NCBI GenBank assembly: GCA_013115125.1 | Contig: JABANN010000488.1 | Location: 1-26,131 of the forward strand | DNA from: Perkinsus olseni | Lineage: Eukaryota > Perkinsozoa > Perkinsida | Direction: 5' to 3' | Length of the DNA: 26,131 nucleotides | Shown: piece by piece, positions 7,970 through 18,990 of the stretch | How positions within the stretch are numbered: position 1 is the stretch's first letter | Layout: each line of letters starts with the position of its first letter | Program-made: the position numbers and the translations under genes | Notes under the pieces: generated by a model | Told to the model about the DNA's origin: nothing | Seen by the model: only the letters and a program-made list of their open reading frames with translations | Databases searched by the model: none

Positions 7970-9275
7970 TCATTCACGATGTCTCTTCTTTCCATCTTTC
8001 TCAACCATTTCCTGCGATTTCTTCTGAGGCTCATCACGCTTGCGGTTCTGCGCAACGCAAAGGAAGGCCGTCCAGGGCACATTGACGAGCAGCAGCACTA
8101 GAAGCCTCAAATGCTGCGGAGTGTAGTACATGTTCACGTACCTAGATATTGAGAACACTCGTCCAGGGCGGATAAAGTGAGACGCAGTGAGATTCTGCGA
8201 GACTCTCCCACAATAAAGGCCCGTGCGAGGCCTTACTGCATCATAGGCCAGAAGCAATAATTCGCCTTGAGTGCCGGTCCTAGGTTGGACTTCACCGCTC
8301 CTATGCTCTCCGCTATTGACATGCCGCCAGCCAGTGACTGAAAAGGCAAACCTCATCCAAGCAGCTGTTCGAGGGTGACACTGCATGAGCGTGTCCCACT
8401 TGTATAAAAAAGAATGTTGATAAGAAGGTCCAACACCACAAGGTTTGGTCCACGAGGACTTTGTGAGCGGTGGTTGGAAGGTAGTCACTCCAGGACGGCA
8501 GGAGGATATCATACCAGAAGTAAGTCATTGGACCTGCGCGCAAAGACCACTCTTCCGCGGGGCGGAATCCGCGCACAAAACCCGAGAATCGCATGACTAC
8601 GAGTAGACCCTCACAGTGTTGCCGTGTAATTCCGTCAGGGGAACGGCTGGGGATGCTACTAGGTCTATGAGGTACTTAACAGTCCGAACGTGCATTTGAG
8701 TTTATATTCCAACGCCGCTGCCGACTTAGTTACATGTGCTCACTTTCTGTGGGCTTCTGCGCGGATCGACATGGAACGATAACCAGAGGGTTTGTCGAGA
8801 GGCAGACTCGGGGTTCCCTTCAGACTAACGAGCTGTTATCAGCTGTGCTCGAGGCGACCGATCATGGAAGGACGACACTCCCGCCTACCAAATACAATCA
8901 GCTGACACAAGGCCGCGCGGAAGCATCGTCTTTTGTCGATTTTCGGGGCACCTGAGAAACATAACCTTCCATGACTATCACGATAGCTGACTGAGATCAG
9001 GAGCCACTTCCAAGGCTACCTGTAATCCACTGTGCAAGGATATCAGCGATTATAATAAGAATTGGACCTTGCACGCATTGTACCTGACGAATGCAACACA
9101 TCCGTCGGGAGGAAGTCGCCAGTGGATCACGATCCATCAAGTAGAGGAATAACTCCCTCCGTGAGCGGGCGGTGAGCTTTTCTCCCTTGGGGCTTACTGT
9201 GAGTGGCATCGCCTCGCTTATCTCTCTGTATTGGTCCAAAAGGCCACCGAAACCACCATCACTGACGTTGCCCAT
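7970..9275 (-). CDS. Mpv17/PMP22-family integral membrane protein, five exons
   Basis: My exon model is 9275-9020, 8951-8889, 8533-8400, 8337-8237 and 8141-7970. Introns have GT-AG ends and matching phases and measure 68, 355, 62 and 95 nt. The product is 241 residues. Family features appear in order. A segment with ADILAQWI matches the GDxxAQ region. DKRRCFRAAL then FGPMTYFWYD matches the R-T-xR...GPxxHxWY motif. KVLVDQTLW matches the KxxxDQ motif. CFWPMMQYVNMYYTP, followed by HLR, matches the WPxxQxxNFxxVPxxxR signature. The last hydrophobic helix is RLLVLLLVNVPWTAFLC. About four membrane segments are predicted. Known relatives sit in the mitochondrial inner membrane or peroxisomal membrane and are linked to channel or metabolite-homeostasis roles. 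Here the lysine-rich tail (about 30 residues) and N-terminal extension are lineage-specific. The start at 9275 is the first ATG in the frame; an upstream exon cannot be excluded. Confidence 0.88.
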
Positions 9276-9943
9276 CTCAAAATTAATGGCCAACTAACGC
9301 TGGTAGAACTCTCCACATACGCCGCATACTTCCTTCTAGTGCTCTTTTTCACTCTACCAACACTGACTGCAACCCACACTACTACCACTGAACTCAACAA
9401 CAAACCTGGCCTTGGAAACAACGCGAACGCCGTGCTACTAGGCTGTTGCGTTAGATGGAGATATTCTTCTATCAAGAATCTTATAACAAATCTTCTGAGT
9501 AGTACTACTATCATTAACCGCCACAAATTATAGTACCAATCACCCCGTGTACGTTGTAGACTAGTGACTACAGAAAGATTATCGAGTTCCATAGCGAGAA
9601 TGATTCGCTAGGACCTTCGGGCCCTTACAAAGGAAGGACGATAATTACTCGTTAACGGATATAACGATGAAGGCCCTAGTAGGGAGGAGAGGTGACCGGC
9701 CATACCGCACCATGCGGAACGACCAAAGGAACAGAGTACCTCACTGATTGGCAGGTATGAGCAATAGTGGGATGAGGAGTAGGAGGATGTAATTTACCGA
9801 GGCCAGCATTGCTGCGTTGCTGGCCGGGAGAGAGCGAGCTTCTCAGAGTTCGCCAAACTACAAGATACAGTACCAGACGGACTAGAACAGGATCGAGGAG
9901 GGCAGTAAGGATGTCTAAAAGAGCTGTGTATTATGAGACATCC
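9276..9943. other. Intergenic between the Mpv17-like gene and the secreted orphan
   Basis: Overlapping open frames on both strands (9218-9592 minus, 9231-9533 plus) are of biased composition and show no domain. Part of this segment is probably the 5' flank or leader of the Mpv17-like gene. Confidence 0.5.
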
Positions 9944-10399
9944 TCAATGGCCGGAGAGGACCCTCATTGAATCAACAGTAGCAACGTCGTCGCTGGACTG
10001 TCGGGTATGTAAACTCCCGCACCCCACCAGTCGCTCGGCAGTAGCGATTAAATCTCTCAGCCTGGTCTTGTCGCCGTCCGCGTACGCGACCGCTGCTTCC
10101 TCGTAAAGCTCGCTGAGGATGGTCAAGTTACGAGCCCGACGAATGTCGGTGGCAGAGGCCTTATCCAGGCTCATATTCTGGATCATCTTAGTTGACATCT
10201 CGCCTAGTAGTCGTCGTTGCTCTTCCAACACAGAGGGGTCTTCATCGTCAAAGACCGGCAAGGGAGAGCAGTCACCGCGAGGAGGAGCGAGACCAGTCAC
10301 GCTGCTGTTGCTGCTTATGGTTGTGAGCTTACTGTGGGGCATCGGCGCCGAGAACGCACAGATGATGATAGAAGACAAAAGAAGAACACAAACTATCAA
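9944..10399 (-). CDS. Small secreted protein of unknown function
   Basis: A single-exon frame of 151 residues starts with a textbook signal peptide (MIVCVLLLSSIIICAFSAP, cleavage likely near residue 19). The mature part has three N-glycosylation sequons (NSS, NMS, NLT), an acidic segment FDDEDPSVLEEQRRLL and helix-favouring stretches such as ILSELYEEAAVAYADG. Only two cysteines remain after the signal peptide. I do not recognise the family. It lies alone on the minus strand, 668 nt upstream of the start of the Mpv17-like gene. Confidence 0.6.
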   Translation of the reverse strand: MIVCVLLLSSIIICAFSAPMPHSKLTTISSNSSVTGLAPPRGDCSPLPVFDDEDPSVLEEQRRLLGEMSTKMIQNMSLDKASATDIRRARNLTILSELYEEAAVAYADGDKTRLRDLIATAERLVGCGSLHTRQSSDDVATVDSMRVLSGH

Positions 10400-11976
10400 G
10401 GTTCTCTCTGATGGAACTTCCCGGATGACTCGTAGGACGGTGGCTCCTGCATCAGAGGCACGTCACCGATGTTGTTAACCACTCAATGTAAGGACTCGGA
10501 ATGTTACGGGGCTCAGGTTCTGTTCAAACCTACGTTACACCTTTCGATAAGAGACTAACCAACGATTATAGACTAGTGAAAATTACCGTACCCGTTAATA
10601 TTTCACCTGAACGATTTAACTCAAAACGCTCAGATTTGAACTCCGAAGGTCAGCCTGAATGAGGTTGTGAGAGTTCCTCTAATCGTCAACTACTACAAGG
10701 AGGACAGATGTCCCCCGTCTGGAGAGTACCCACGCCCAGGGATCAATCCAGGCTTTCGGAAGTTTACGCCTCGGATAATAGTTAATCAGGTTTCATGGAA
10801 CGCCAAATTCACCCATTACACAGTGAAACTTTTACTTCCTGGCCTCGATTCATACGCCTGAGGCGTACATTTATTCGCCTAGATTGTGGGCCACACCGCC
10901 CGCACAATCTACACTAGAATTTCTGTCTACGCTCAGACCACAATCGGGTGTCTACACAAATTAAAGAAACTCTGCACGGACCCAAGCAGGATTTCTGCCG
11001 CTCGCCGAGATTCTAGCCGGGGACGTGCGCATAGTTCCTATGGAATCGTACCGCTGTGAGTCGAGTAAAGCGTTTATGAACATGAAAGTGAGTTGCATCT
11101 GAGCACTGTAGGACTGTTTTCAGGTACCGCTCATAACCCGCACTGGCCACGATTGTAACGTGATTGGCATCACTTTATGTTGATGATAGGGGAATTCTGG
11201 GTCGCCACCCGGAAGTCTAGATGTTGTCAACCTACACGGAACCTTGATAGAGGAAGAGAATACTTGGGAAGAGCCTAGGCATGCTATAGCCGTGTGATAC
11301 AAGTTAACCAGTAGCCAGGTGAGGTTTGAATAAATCTTTGAGTGTAGATAGAAATTTGTGGCAGATCTAGGATTTGTGGAAGCTCTGAAGAAGAGGGAAG
11401 GTCACCATTGTAACCAGGGATATGTCGAGTACTCTATAGAGTAATGAGGTCTATTGAGTACTACTAGACAATAGACCTCTATTGGGACCTAGGAGCGGTC
11501 CAAGGATGGCTTCGCACTTGGCTGGTCAAGTTCATTGCTCACGAAGCTGGGGAGCGCTGCATTGAGCACCCTCGTATTTTTTTGAACCGAGCACGCCGGA
11601 AATTGTCATGAAAAGCAGTGGCTTCGAGTTTGGACGCTTTGCGGGCTTTGTCTGAGGAGCTTTGCATCACGTGAAGCGCCTCTATACCCCAGGGCCTGCT
11701 GAGGTACTGCCCGTCTCACAATCTTCGAGGAATTTTGATTGCTGACGAATCTTTAGTTCTGAGTGAGGTTCGCAGCGACCCGCGTTGCCTCATGTCCATC
11801 CTGGCTCAGCAGTTGTCAAGCAAAATCGTGGCACCCAAGAAGCAGTTGGCGGTAACTTGCCCTGGATAAAGAGTTACCCATAGTATTCGTTACGCATGCT
11901 GCCCCTTTCACTGGGCTCTCAGCGGCATTGTGAGACGAGGAAACGGGAGGGTGTTGTGGTAGTAGAGTTGGGGCAC
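10400..11976. other. Long gene-poor stretch
   Basis: No long open frame and no family motif is visible on either strand. It contains the inverted repeat at 11446-11479 and a palindrome ACTCTATAGAGT near 11431. Exons shorter than ~40 codons could be missed. Confidence 0.5.
11446..11479. repeat. 11-bp perfect inverted repeat with 12-nt loop
   Basis: GAGGTCTATTG (11446-11456) is followed after 12 nt by its reverse complement CAATAGACCTC (11469-11479). It lies 15 nt 3' of another palindrome (ACTCTATAGAGT). It could form a hairpin in RNA or DNA; no function can be assigned. Confidence 0.7.
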
Positions 11977-12176
11977 CTACATCGTCAGTTCAACCTGGTC
12001 TGAGCCTTTGCATGAAACTTTTTCACCGGTCATTGAGTGGTATTGAGTTGCTGAGTTAGTGATGGAGGGTGATTCTGAGGATGGAGATGGGTTATCTCTA
12101 GGAGCCCATCGTACGAAGGTAAATTGTTCCGGTATCGGCTCACTGGTCATGCAGAGCAGCCAGGGTACTTCTTGAG
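11977..12176 (-). CDS. Candidate terminal exon, unknown gene
   Basis: The minus-strand frame contains EVPWLLCMTSEPIPEQFTF and ends at a TAG at 11977. It is preceded by a strong-looking acceptor (pyrimidine tract then CTCTCAG at 12177-12183). A possible donor lies 47 nt further upstream near 12223 in compatible phase. If real, its upstream exons would lie next to, or overlap, the start of the plus-strand gene at 12322. Support is weak. Confidence 0.25.
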
Positions 12177-12321
12177 CTGAGAGTGATGGCAAGAAGAGAG
12201 GGTGGTGGGAATGACGAGTTTACCATGGTCCAACCGACACGGGGCTTCGGGGGGAACTGGTCAGGGCTCGTAGTGATCGACGATCGCCTGTCCTCGGGTG
12301 GATCTCATTGGACTCTAAAGG

Positions 12322-14661
12322 ATGTCCGATTTTGATGTCATCGAGTGCGTTCGATTGGAGATGGCACGGTTAGAGGACGACCCCGCAATGATAGGTATTG
12401 CACAGGACAACTGTTCCGATGAGCGTCAGCAGCTGCTGTCGCTGATCTCAGAATCCCTGCTGGAGGGCATACTCACTCTGCCGGCCTCCCTCATGGCGCC
12501 CATCTCCTATACGATAAGAGAGTAATACTGAGAGGAAGGGTGGGCTACTGCTGTGGGGGATTTCCCTCACCCTGTCCACGTTACCACGAGAATGGTTCTC
12601 GTCCACGTCACATTCCGCGGTTCTTCTACCATCGACTCATCGTAGAGCGTTGGCTCCCCTCGATGATCAGGTATTGTCGCAGCACCATAAGTGGTTATGA
12701 GAGCAACTCCTTGGGCTGTCTCAAGTTGGTGAAGGCCCTTTATGAGCATCCCCAAGCTGCTGTGGGAGATGTGGTTCAACCTAAAGGTAATATGGACTCA
12801 CCGACTAAAAGCTTGGATTCTGTATGATGCCATTCGCAATCGTACGCGGAATATCGGACCGGTCCCCCCCCCACATGGCCCAACAGGAAGCCACGTGTGC
12901 CTCTCTAGCGATTTTGCTGTCTGAGGTTCTGTGGATTCGTCGTCTCTAAAATAGTCGTGAGATGGATGTGATGAAGGCACCTTCCCATCTCAGGTGCTTC
13001 GGGCGCTACTCTGCTGCCGCAGAATAAAGTCCCTTCGCTTAGGGAGTGCCTGATAGACATCCTAGAGGACTGCATAGTAGGGGTGTATCATAACGCTAGG
13101 GTAAAATACCCCTCGCGGGTATCGAACTCGGGACCTGTGCTCCCTCAGACTCCCGATATCGCACAGAATATCTACCTTCTGATATGCTGGTGGAGGGACT
13201 CCCAAGCCTTCGGGGACGAGACCCCTCTCATCGAGGGCGCCATCCGTAACCTTTCCTCCCTCTACATCCACGCTCACTGTAGAATCGCAGATACGATGAG
13301 CGCACTGCGAAGATGCGCCCCATCTGCAGCGCTGGTCTCGGAGTCCTGCGCCCTCGAGTCCGCCCTAGGCTATGTTCTCTCGGTAACTCATAGCTCCTGT
13401 CGGCGTTCCCCCATCACCGTGCTCAGGATGAGGCATCAGCAGTAGTGGCCCCTGTCGCGGAGCTGCGCAAGGCGGACGGTGATATGGACGCCCTTATGGT
13501 GGCCTTGGAGACCTTCGTGAGGAATGGTAAGCCTCAGTGGGTGCTGGCTCATGTGCGTGATTATTGTTGTGTAACGCTCAGGGTCCACACCGGACCAGAT
13601 CGCAGAAGGCATAACAGCTGAGCAGCTTGAGAAGCTCTGCAGAGCTCATGTGAGTGCAGAGCTGGGACGCGGATCCAACGCGGAGTTCCTCTTCAAAATA
13701 CCGGATACTCTCCGCTCATCTCCTGCTACAGTTTTGCTCCTTCCTCGTCTCTGAGAGCCCGTCCGGCGCTGGCACAGGTCTGGATGCGGACTTATCCGTA
13801 ACGTCAGCGGGCGTTTAGGACTCTCAGACTCAGACAGAGATTATTAGAATTTGCCTCGGAAAAATTCACACTGCTTTCGAGTGCGTCTCAAAGCATGTGT
13901 ATAAGCAGCTTTTCGGCTGCGATTTCGGCATGGGGTGATGGGCTACAAGTGAAAGACAACTACAGCCTATCGCTGTGGAGGGCACTACGGTCGTGGGACC
14001 GTCCACCCAGCGCCATGTGTGCTCGGGTGAAGCGATGCCTCCTAGGGTGGTGAATTATACTATCGTCGTGATAGTCAGTCAGTTGCGCGGAAATTGAAAA
14101 CTGCTATGATCCGCCCACTGGCCGTGCGCGGACCGTAGGTGTCCATTAGGCGTTGCTCCCATCCCGATTCCGCGGATGGTTTGGTCAATGTCGATACCCG
14201 ACATTGGAGCCTGCCTCGGGCACGCTTAGTGGGGGTGCAACCAACCATAACGATGCCTTCAGTCTTCAGACGGGGGAGGAAGACTTCACATGAAGCAGCT
14301 GCAAAAACCGCTACTATGAAACTCAGTCTGCCGCGGGAAGCGTCCTCGAGTAGATCTGTGGCAACTCACAGGGCCACGAGTTGCTCTCTGGCGCCGAGTT
14401 GTCCACATCCAGTGCTCGGTGCCTAGGCTCCATCACCTTTCCGCTTCAGATGAGCATTACTGAACTACTCGCAGCTCTGGACGCCCGCCACAAGGCTTTG
14501 ACGGAAAATTGTCAGGCACTGAAGCTGCAAGTAATGACGCTGCCGTTGGCGCTCTTTCTAGGGGCCTCTGGTAGGTAAACTTTGTCGATGATTTCTTGCG
14601 GATGAAGATGGACGACTTAGCATCTCCGACGGCTTCAGAAGAGACGACTGTGGATAGCTGA
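12322..14661 (+). CDS. Multi-exon gene of unknown function (largely helical protein)
   Basis: Open segments join through phase-compatible GT-AG introns. Exons are 12322-12521, 12671-12786, 12994-13076, 13149-13382, 13427-13526, 13582-13649, 13732-13797, 13838-13948, possibly 14011-14026 and 14079-14134, and finally 14372-14530 and 14575-14661. The part between 14135 and 14371 is unresolved. The ATG at 12322 opens MSDFDVIECVRLEMARLEDD. Typical internal text is LRECLIDILEDC, DIAQNIYLLICWWRDSQAFG and AELRKADGDMDALMVALETF, i.e. amphipathic helices with leucine-rich spacing. The C-terminal exons read LLAALDARHKALTENCQALK then VNFVDDFLRMKMDD and a TGA. The helical character suggests a scaffold or repeat protein, but I do not recognise the family. 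The gene runs in the same direction as Ku70, 764 nt upstream of it. The last two exons could belong to a separate small gene. Confidence 0.5.
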
Positions 14662-15425
14662 CACGATCTTTCTGCAACCGCTGCTGTGTTGAATTAATTA
14701 TGGGTTCATTATTTTCGTTACACTGCTGTAGAGTAGCAGACACCTGAAGACCGAAAACGGTCGTGCAGGGGCACCTCTTACACTAGACTAAGTTGGGGGC
14801 TGGAACTCTTGTGGTGGGTACCTGATACGTAGTACGTATTACGTACATAGGCTGGCAGGTTGATGGGCCCGTTGCCCTCGAGAACGGTGGCTAAATTGTC
14901 GGAAAGGACCCCCGTAGAAGCTACTCAAGACTCATGAGCGAGGCCGAATACCACCATAAGAGAGGTCTTCCTCTGCCCTAAAATTTAGAACCTAAATAGT
15001 GCTGGGTTTGATCGTAAAAGCCGAACCATCAGTGCGGCCCTAAGGGCATTTCGAACTTCAACGATTTGGTCGAAGCCTTAGAGCAGGAAGACGTGATGAC
15101 TAATTCATGTATTTCTCGTTATTAAGGAACGTTTCAATACCGTTGCTCGATATCTTCTCCATGACGCCTCGCGTTGGTGTGTCCACGGGGTGTGGGTCGC
15201 TTACTCTCGCAGAGCCGTGGTTTCGTTCGCAGTAGGAGGAAGTCTCCTCCTGCCTCCCGTTCAACGAAGTAATTCTGAGGCTGAGAATCGATTCTGGACG
15301 TGATTGTTACCCGTTAATTTCGGGTTCACCATCGACTGAGCTTCAGAATTGATTCGTTGAACATCTCTCGAGAGCAGAGAAATGTAATTCGGTCAGTTAT
15401 TGACTACGCTCGCCCTTCGGTAGCA
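14662..15425. other. Intergenic upstream of Ku70
   Basis: No open frame of interest. It contains palindromic TACGTA-type sequence near 14825-14847 and a short GGAGGA/TCCTCC hairpin near 15236-15252. The Ku70 promoter or trans-splice acceptor should lie here, but no specific motif can be assigned. Confidence 0.5.
14825..14847. repeat. Cluster of overlapping TACGTA palindromes
   Basis: The stretch ATACGTAGTACGTATTACGT followed by ACA contains three TACGT/ACGTA units within 23 nt. This could be a chance simple sequence or a clustered binding site for a dimeric factor. Confidence 0.4.
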
Positions 15426-18400
15426 ATGGACGTGAGTACTGCTGCCGATACTGCTGACTTGGCCTTCAATGCCGAGACAACGCTCAAGGGGGACACTTTC
15501 GGTAAGGAGGGTGGAAGAGATGCCACCGACAGCGCAGTGATGACGCTTTTGTGTTGAATATTTCCGCCGAGTATGCTGGGAGCAGGTGGTAGCTTTTGAT
15601 GCTTCTCAGACCACTTCGACGAGGCGGAAGATGAAGTTGAGAAGAAGTCCCGGGACGCGGTAATGCTCGATCGCACGAGGCGAATCTTCTCCATGCGCCG
15701 CACACTTCCTCGTGAAAGAACGAGGGGAGTCGCTAGAGGCCATGTAACTGCTGTTTCTGGACTAGAAGCAGCCGTCCCGGCCCGACTGGAACCACGCCCG
15801 TCCCTTCCGCTCATCTTCCCTCCGTCGCTGTAGGTCATCTTCCTCCTGGACGTTTCCAATGTGGAGGCGCTGTTCACTCCTGAGACGCCCCCGGCAGGGA
15901 CAGACGGACAGCAGCAGGGCCTGGATGGCGGCGGAGGAGAGGGCAGCAGCAGGGCGATGAGACGGCCGTGCATCAACAACATTCTGAATACGGTGGCGAG
16001 TCTTATGAGGTCCAAGATCATCGGGAGGCCGGAGGATATGACCGGTCTGGTGGGAGCTCGGCAGTCCCCCTCTAGTGGTAGGGGTGCTCCTGTAGATACT
16101 CTACAACACCACAGGCGCTGACTCCAACCCGATGGAGCTGGCAGGGGTCACTGTAGGCCAGAGCCTCACCCCCTTCCCTCTAGAGTTTGCTGTGCTAGGT
16201 CGTCCAAGATCTGCAACAGCCGACCGCTTCGAGGATCCGAGACATCCTAGATGTGTCCTCAACTCTGGACAGAGCTGTAAGGTCTCAGTCCCTCATCGTT
16301 CTTGGGATCCCATCCCCCTAGGAGTTCGACCGGAGGTGGAGGAAGGGCCCTCCGACTATATCATGCGCGTTCGCTCTCCACAACGCTTTGTGGGTCGCCA
16401 GTGAGTCCTGGGGTCTGCGGTCTTTCGGGAAGGGAGGCTCTTGTAGGTAACATTTTCCAAAGCAACGCAGCTAAGAAAAACATAGGCCGCCGAGTATACA
16501 TCATCACCAATGATGACAATCCCACCGGCAGTCCGCAGGAGAGGAAAGCTGCGGAAATGAAGGCCCTCGACGTCGGGGAGAACGGTAGAGGCGTGGGGCT
16601 GGAGGGAGGCTCCTCGGCCACGTTGGTAGCAGATACCGATATTGACCTCGCAGTGCTCGGCATCAACTGCTCTGAGGCGGCCCAGCAGTTCGACGTCATG
16701 AAGGTAGTGCTTTCCTGTGGATAATGCGAGTAGGGGGAGGAGCGGTAGGCGGCGTTAAATACTAGGGCCGGGATGATTCTCAAATGGCTGCTCATGCTAG
16801 CGTATATTCTTACCATTAGCACCCTTCAGGGCGCAACTAATTCTTCGAGAATCGGTTTCTCTGAGAGTTTCTTGCACGATAGTTGTGGACTAAAATTTTG
16901 GTCAGTTCTGGGCCAACGTTATACCCCCAGCCGAGGAGATCGAGGAGTCTCATGATCCGAAGAAGTGAGCCCTTGATGATGACGACGGCGATGGTGGTGA
17001 CTCCTGCCCGGCTATTGCCGGCTTCTCAGATTTCTAGAGAACACTCGAGGCATCATGGAGGACTTGGCTACTGTTATACGACGGAAGGAGTAAGAAGCTC
17101 AGGAGGGCCTGCTGTTGTCACTGGACTGAAACTGTCAGGTATAAGGTGAGGTCCCTTAATCGATGCAATCTCACCTTCGCCGGTGCCCCCGACTATGTCG
17201 CTGCGGTACAAGTGTATTGCCACGTCAAGGAGGCTATCAAACCACATCCGGTGAGTGCGTCGCTCCGCCTGTTGCTGCTGCAGCGGTGGCGGCGCTTGCT
17301 CCGGATTACATTCAGGATGGGCTGCTGCTGCTGTCTTGGAGGCGGAAAGTTGGTGAAAATACGGTAGAGTAGAGTTTCTCAGGTGTATCTTCACCCGGAC
17401 AACCAGAAGCTCCTGAGAAGTGAGACTCGCTACATCAACATGGACACTGGGGCGATACTGGACAGGGACACAGAGGTGACTCTGCCACACGGCGACTGCG
17501 ACTACCTGAGCGAAGGCTCCTGATGCTGCTTGGCTAGGTTCGTTCGTATGTGGATTTTGGTGGAGAGCACGTACCGATCACTTACGGAGACATCGCCAAG
17601 ATGAAGACGTGAGCTCCCCGATGCTGGCGGCTCCGGGACTATCCTCCTTCAGGTTCGACGCCGACGAGAACGACCGGGGCAGAGAGAATACTCAAGTACC
17701 TGCAGCTGGCAACGGGGAGGCCGGTGAGGGTGAGGAAGGAGAAGTCGAGGAGACCATCAGCGGGTCGCTGGAGATAATAGGCTTCAAGAATCGGAGGAAG
17801 GTGCCTCAACACTTCCCACCTCCCTGCGTTCCGGTCGTCACCGTCATGTATTCTATTCTCAGTTGAAGTTCCAACACCGTATCGGGCATGGGTACTTCAT
17901 ATACCCTCATGAAGGAAGGATTACGGGTTCCAAACGATTGGTAAGCGCATCGGCGTTGCTGATGCAGTGACTTCGTTTCAGGTGGAGGCCCTCTGTTGCC
18001 GCATGGCCAAGCTTGGCAAGATCGCTCTAGTGAGGTAAGGCCTAGTGGGCTCCTGCAGTCTGTGAAGCCTTCGCCTGCGTCAGGTTCGTCGCACGGGCCA
18101 ACGCTCAGCCGATCTTCGCCGCTCTTTCTCCGCAAATGCCCGATGAAGCGTCTCAGACGTCAGGAGGGCTTGTGAGTTGCCCATTCACAGCAGACAAGCG
18201 GCCGACGATCCTCTTCTCCTGCTGCAGGTGCTCATCCCTCTGCCCTTCGCTGATGATATAAGGTCTCTTGATTTACCGGGTGAGGTGACCATCGCAGGTT
18301 ACTCAATCATCGCTGTCATCCGTCAGGAACGTGCGTGGACGAAGTGATCTCGCAAGATGAACAGAGACCGCAGGTAGGCTGCTGCCTCATTGGGAGTTGT

Positions 18401-18990
18401 GCTGATGATGTATCTTAGGTGGAAGCAGCAAAGTCGATAATCAGAGGCTTTAGGATCAGCCATTGGTCGCCCTACTCAATCGACAACCCCACCCTCAAGC
18501 TGTTCTATGCCGGGGTAGGCCGCACGTAGAAAATGTGTGCGTTTACCATCCATTTAGCTCGAAGCCCTGGCTTTGAACGAGGATCTCCCTAGCGATGCCG
18601 TAGAGGATCTGCTCCTTGCAAACGAGCGTAAGGGGGAGCTGGCCAAGGGCCATGTTGAAGCGTGGAAGCAGAGCTTGGGAGTTGATGGTAACCCCCGCCA
18701 TCCAAATCCCCAGCCACCTTACCTCGATCATCTTCAGATCTCTCATCGCCCCCGGCGAAGCGCTCGCGTACTGCTGAACCCTTTACCATGGGCCTCGACG
18801 TTGTACGAGCGAAGGTTCGCGATGGCACGGTGAGCTCTCGGGGTTTGGTCGCTTCTACTGCGTTCTCATTATGGTTTTTCAGCTTGCCCGTCTGACTGTG
18901 TCACAATTGAAAGATATCCTCCGAGCTCAGCGTCAGAGTACGAATGGGAAGAAGCAGGAGCTAATTGATCGCATTTGCAGTATTGTTTAA
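15426..18990 (+). CDS. Ku70 (XRCC6) subunit of the Ku DNA-end-binding heterodimer, 23 exons
   Basis: Ku70 pairs with Ku80 to encircle broken DNA ends, starting non-homologous end joining in the nucleus and protecting telomeres. My exons: 15426-15501, 15610-15659, 15834-16049, 16096-16152, 16199-16276, 16322-16400, 16471-16584, 16633-16703, 16906-16964, 17030-17089, 17139-17250, 17383-17475, 17538-17608, 17653-17800, 17863-17940, 17982-18034, 18084-18171, 18228-18279, 18327-18373, 18419-18514, 18558-18687, 18738-18829, 18883-18990. All introns are GT-AG with compatible phases, giving 675 residues (human 609). Order: acidic N-terminus; vWA domain from VIFLLDVSN (about 43) through RRVYIITNDDNPTG (human IMLFTNEDNPHG); beta-barrel with VKEAIKPHP (human VQKALKPPP), FIYPHEGRITGS and VLIPLPFADD (human VFLPFADD); LEALALNEDLP (human LEALALDLMEP); basic PPAKRSR (about 614-620); SAP domain LTVSQLKDILRAQ...KKQELIDRI (641-675). 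Least certain are the 202-nt intron after 16703 and the 132-nt intron after 17250. Confidence 0.95.

Noticed and set aside
7970-8512. 180-codon minus-strand frame that could be read as one protein
   Set aside because: It runs through two introns of the Mpv17-like gene. Only its last 57 codons are coding, and the apparent signal peptide is the last membrane helix of that protein.
8313-8594. ATG-initiated frame at 8594 as an alternative start of the Mpv17-like protein
   Set aside because: The exon at 8951-8889 joins in phase at the GPMTYFWYD exon and supplies the conserved RxxxRxxL region, so sequence upstream of 8533 is better explained as intron.
9231-9533. Plus-strand 100-codon frame with a hydrophobic stretch
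   Set aside because: Threonine/asparagine-biased composition, overlap with an equally open minus frame, and no motif or splice support.
12865-12875. Homopolymer C run as a frameshift or slippage site
   Set aside because: It falls in the 12787-12993 intron of the proposed model, so it has no coding consequence.
13117-13129. tRNA T-arm-like sequence (reverse of GAGTTCGATACCC)
   Set aside because: No matching acceptor, D or anticodon stems around it, and it lies in an intron of the 12322-14661 gene.
15404-16021. 205-codon minus-strand open frame
   Set aside because: It lies opposite Ku70 exons 2-3 and their introns, is serine/arginine-rich low-complexity text and has no domain. It is a shadow of the coding strand.
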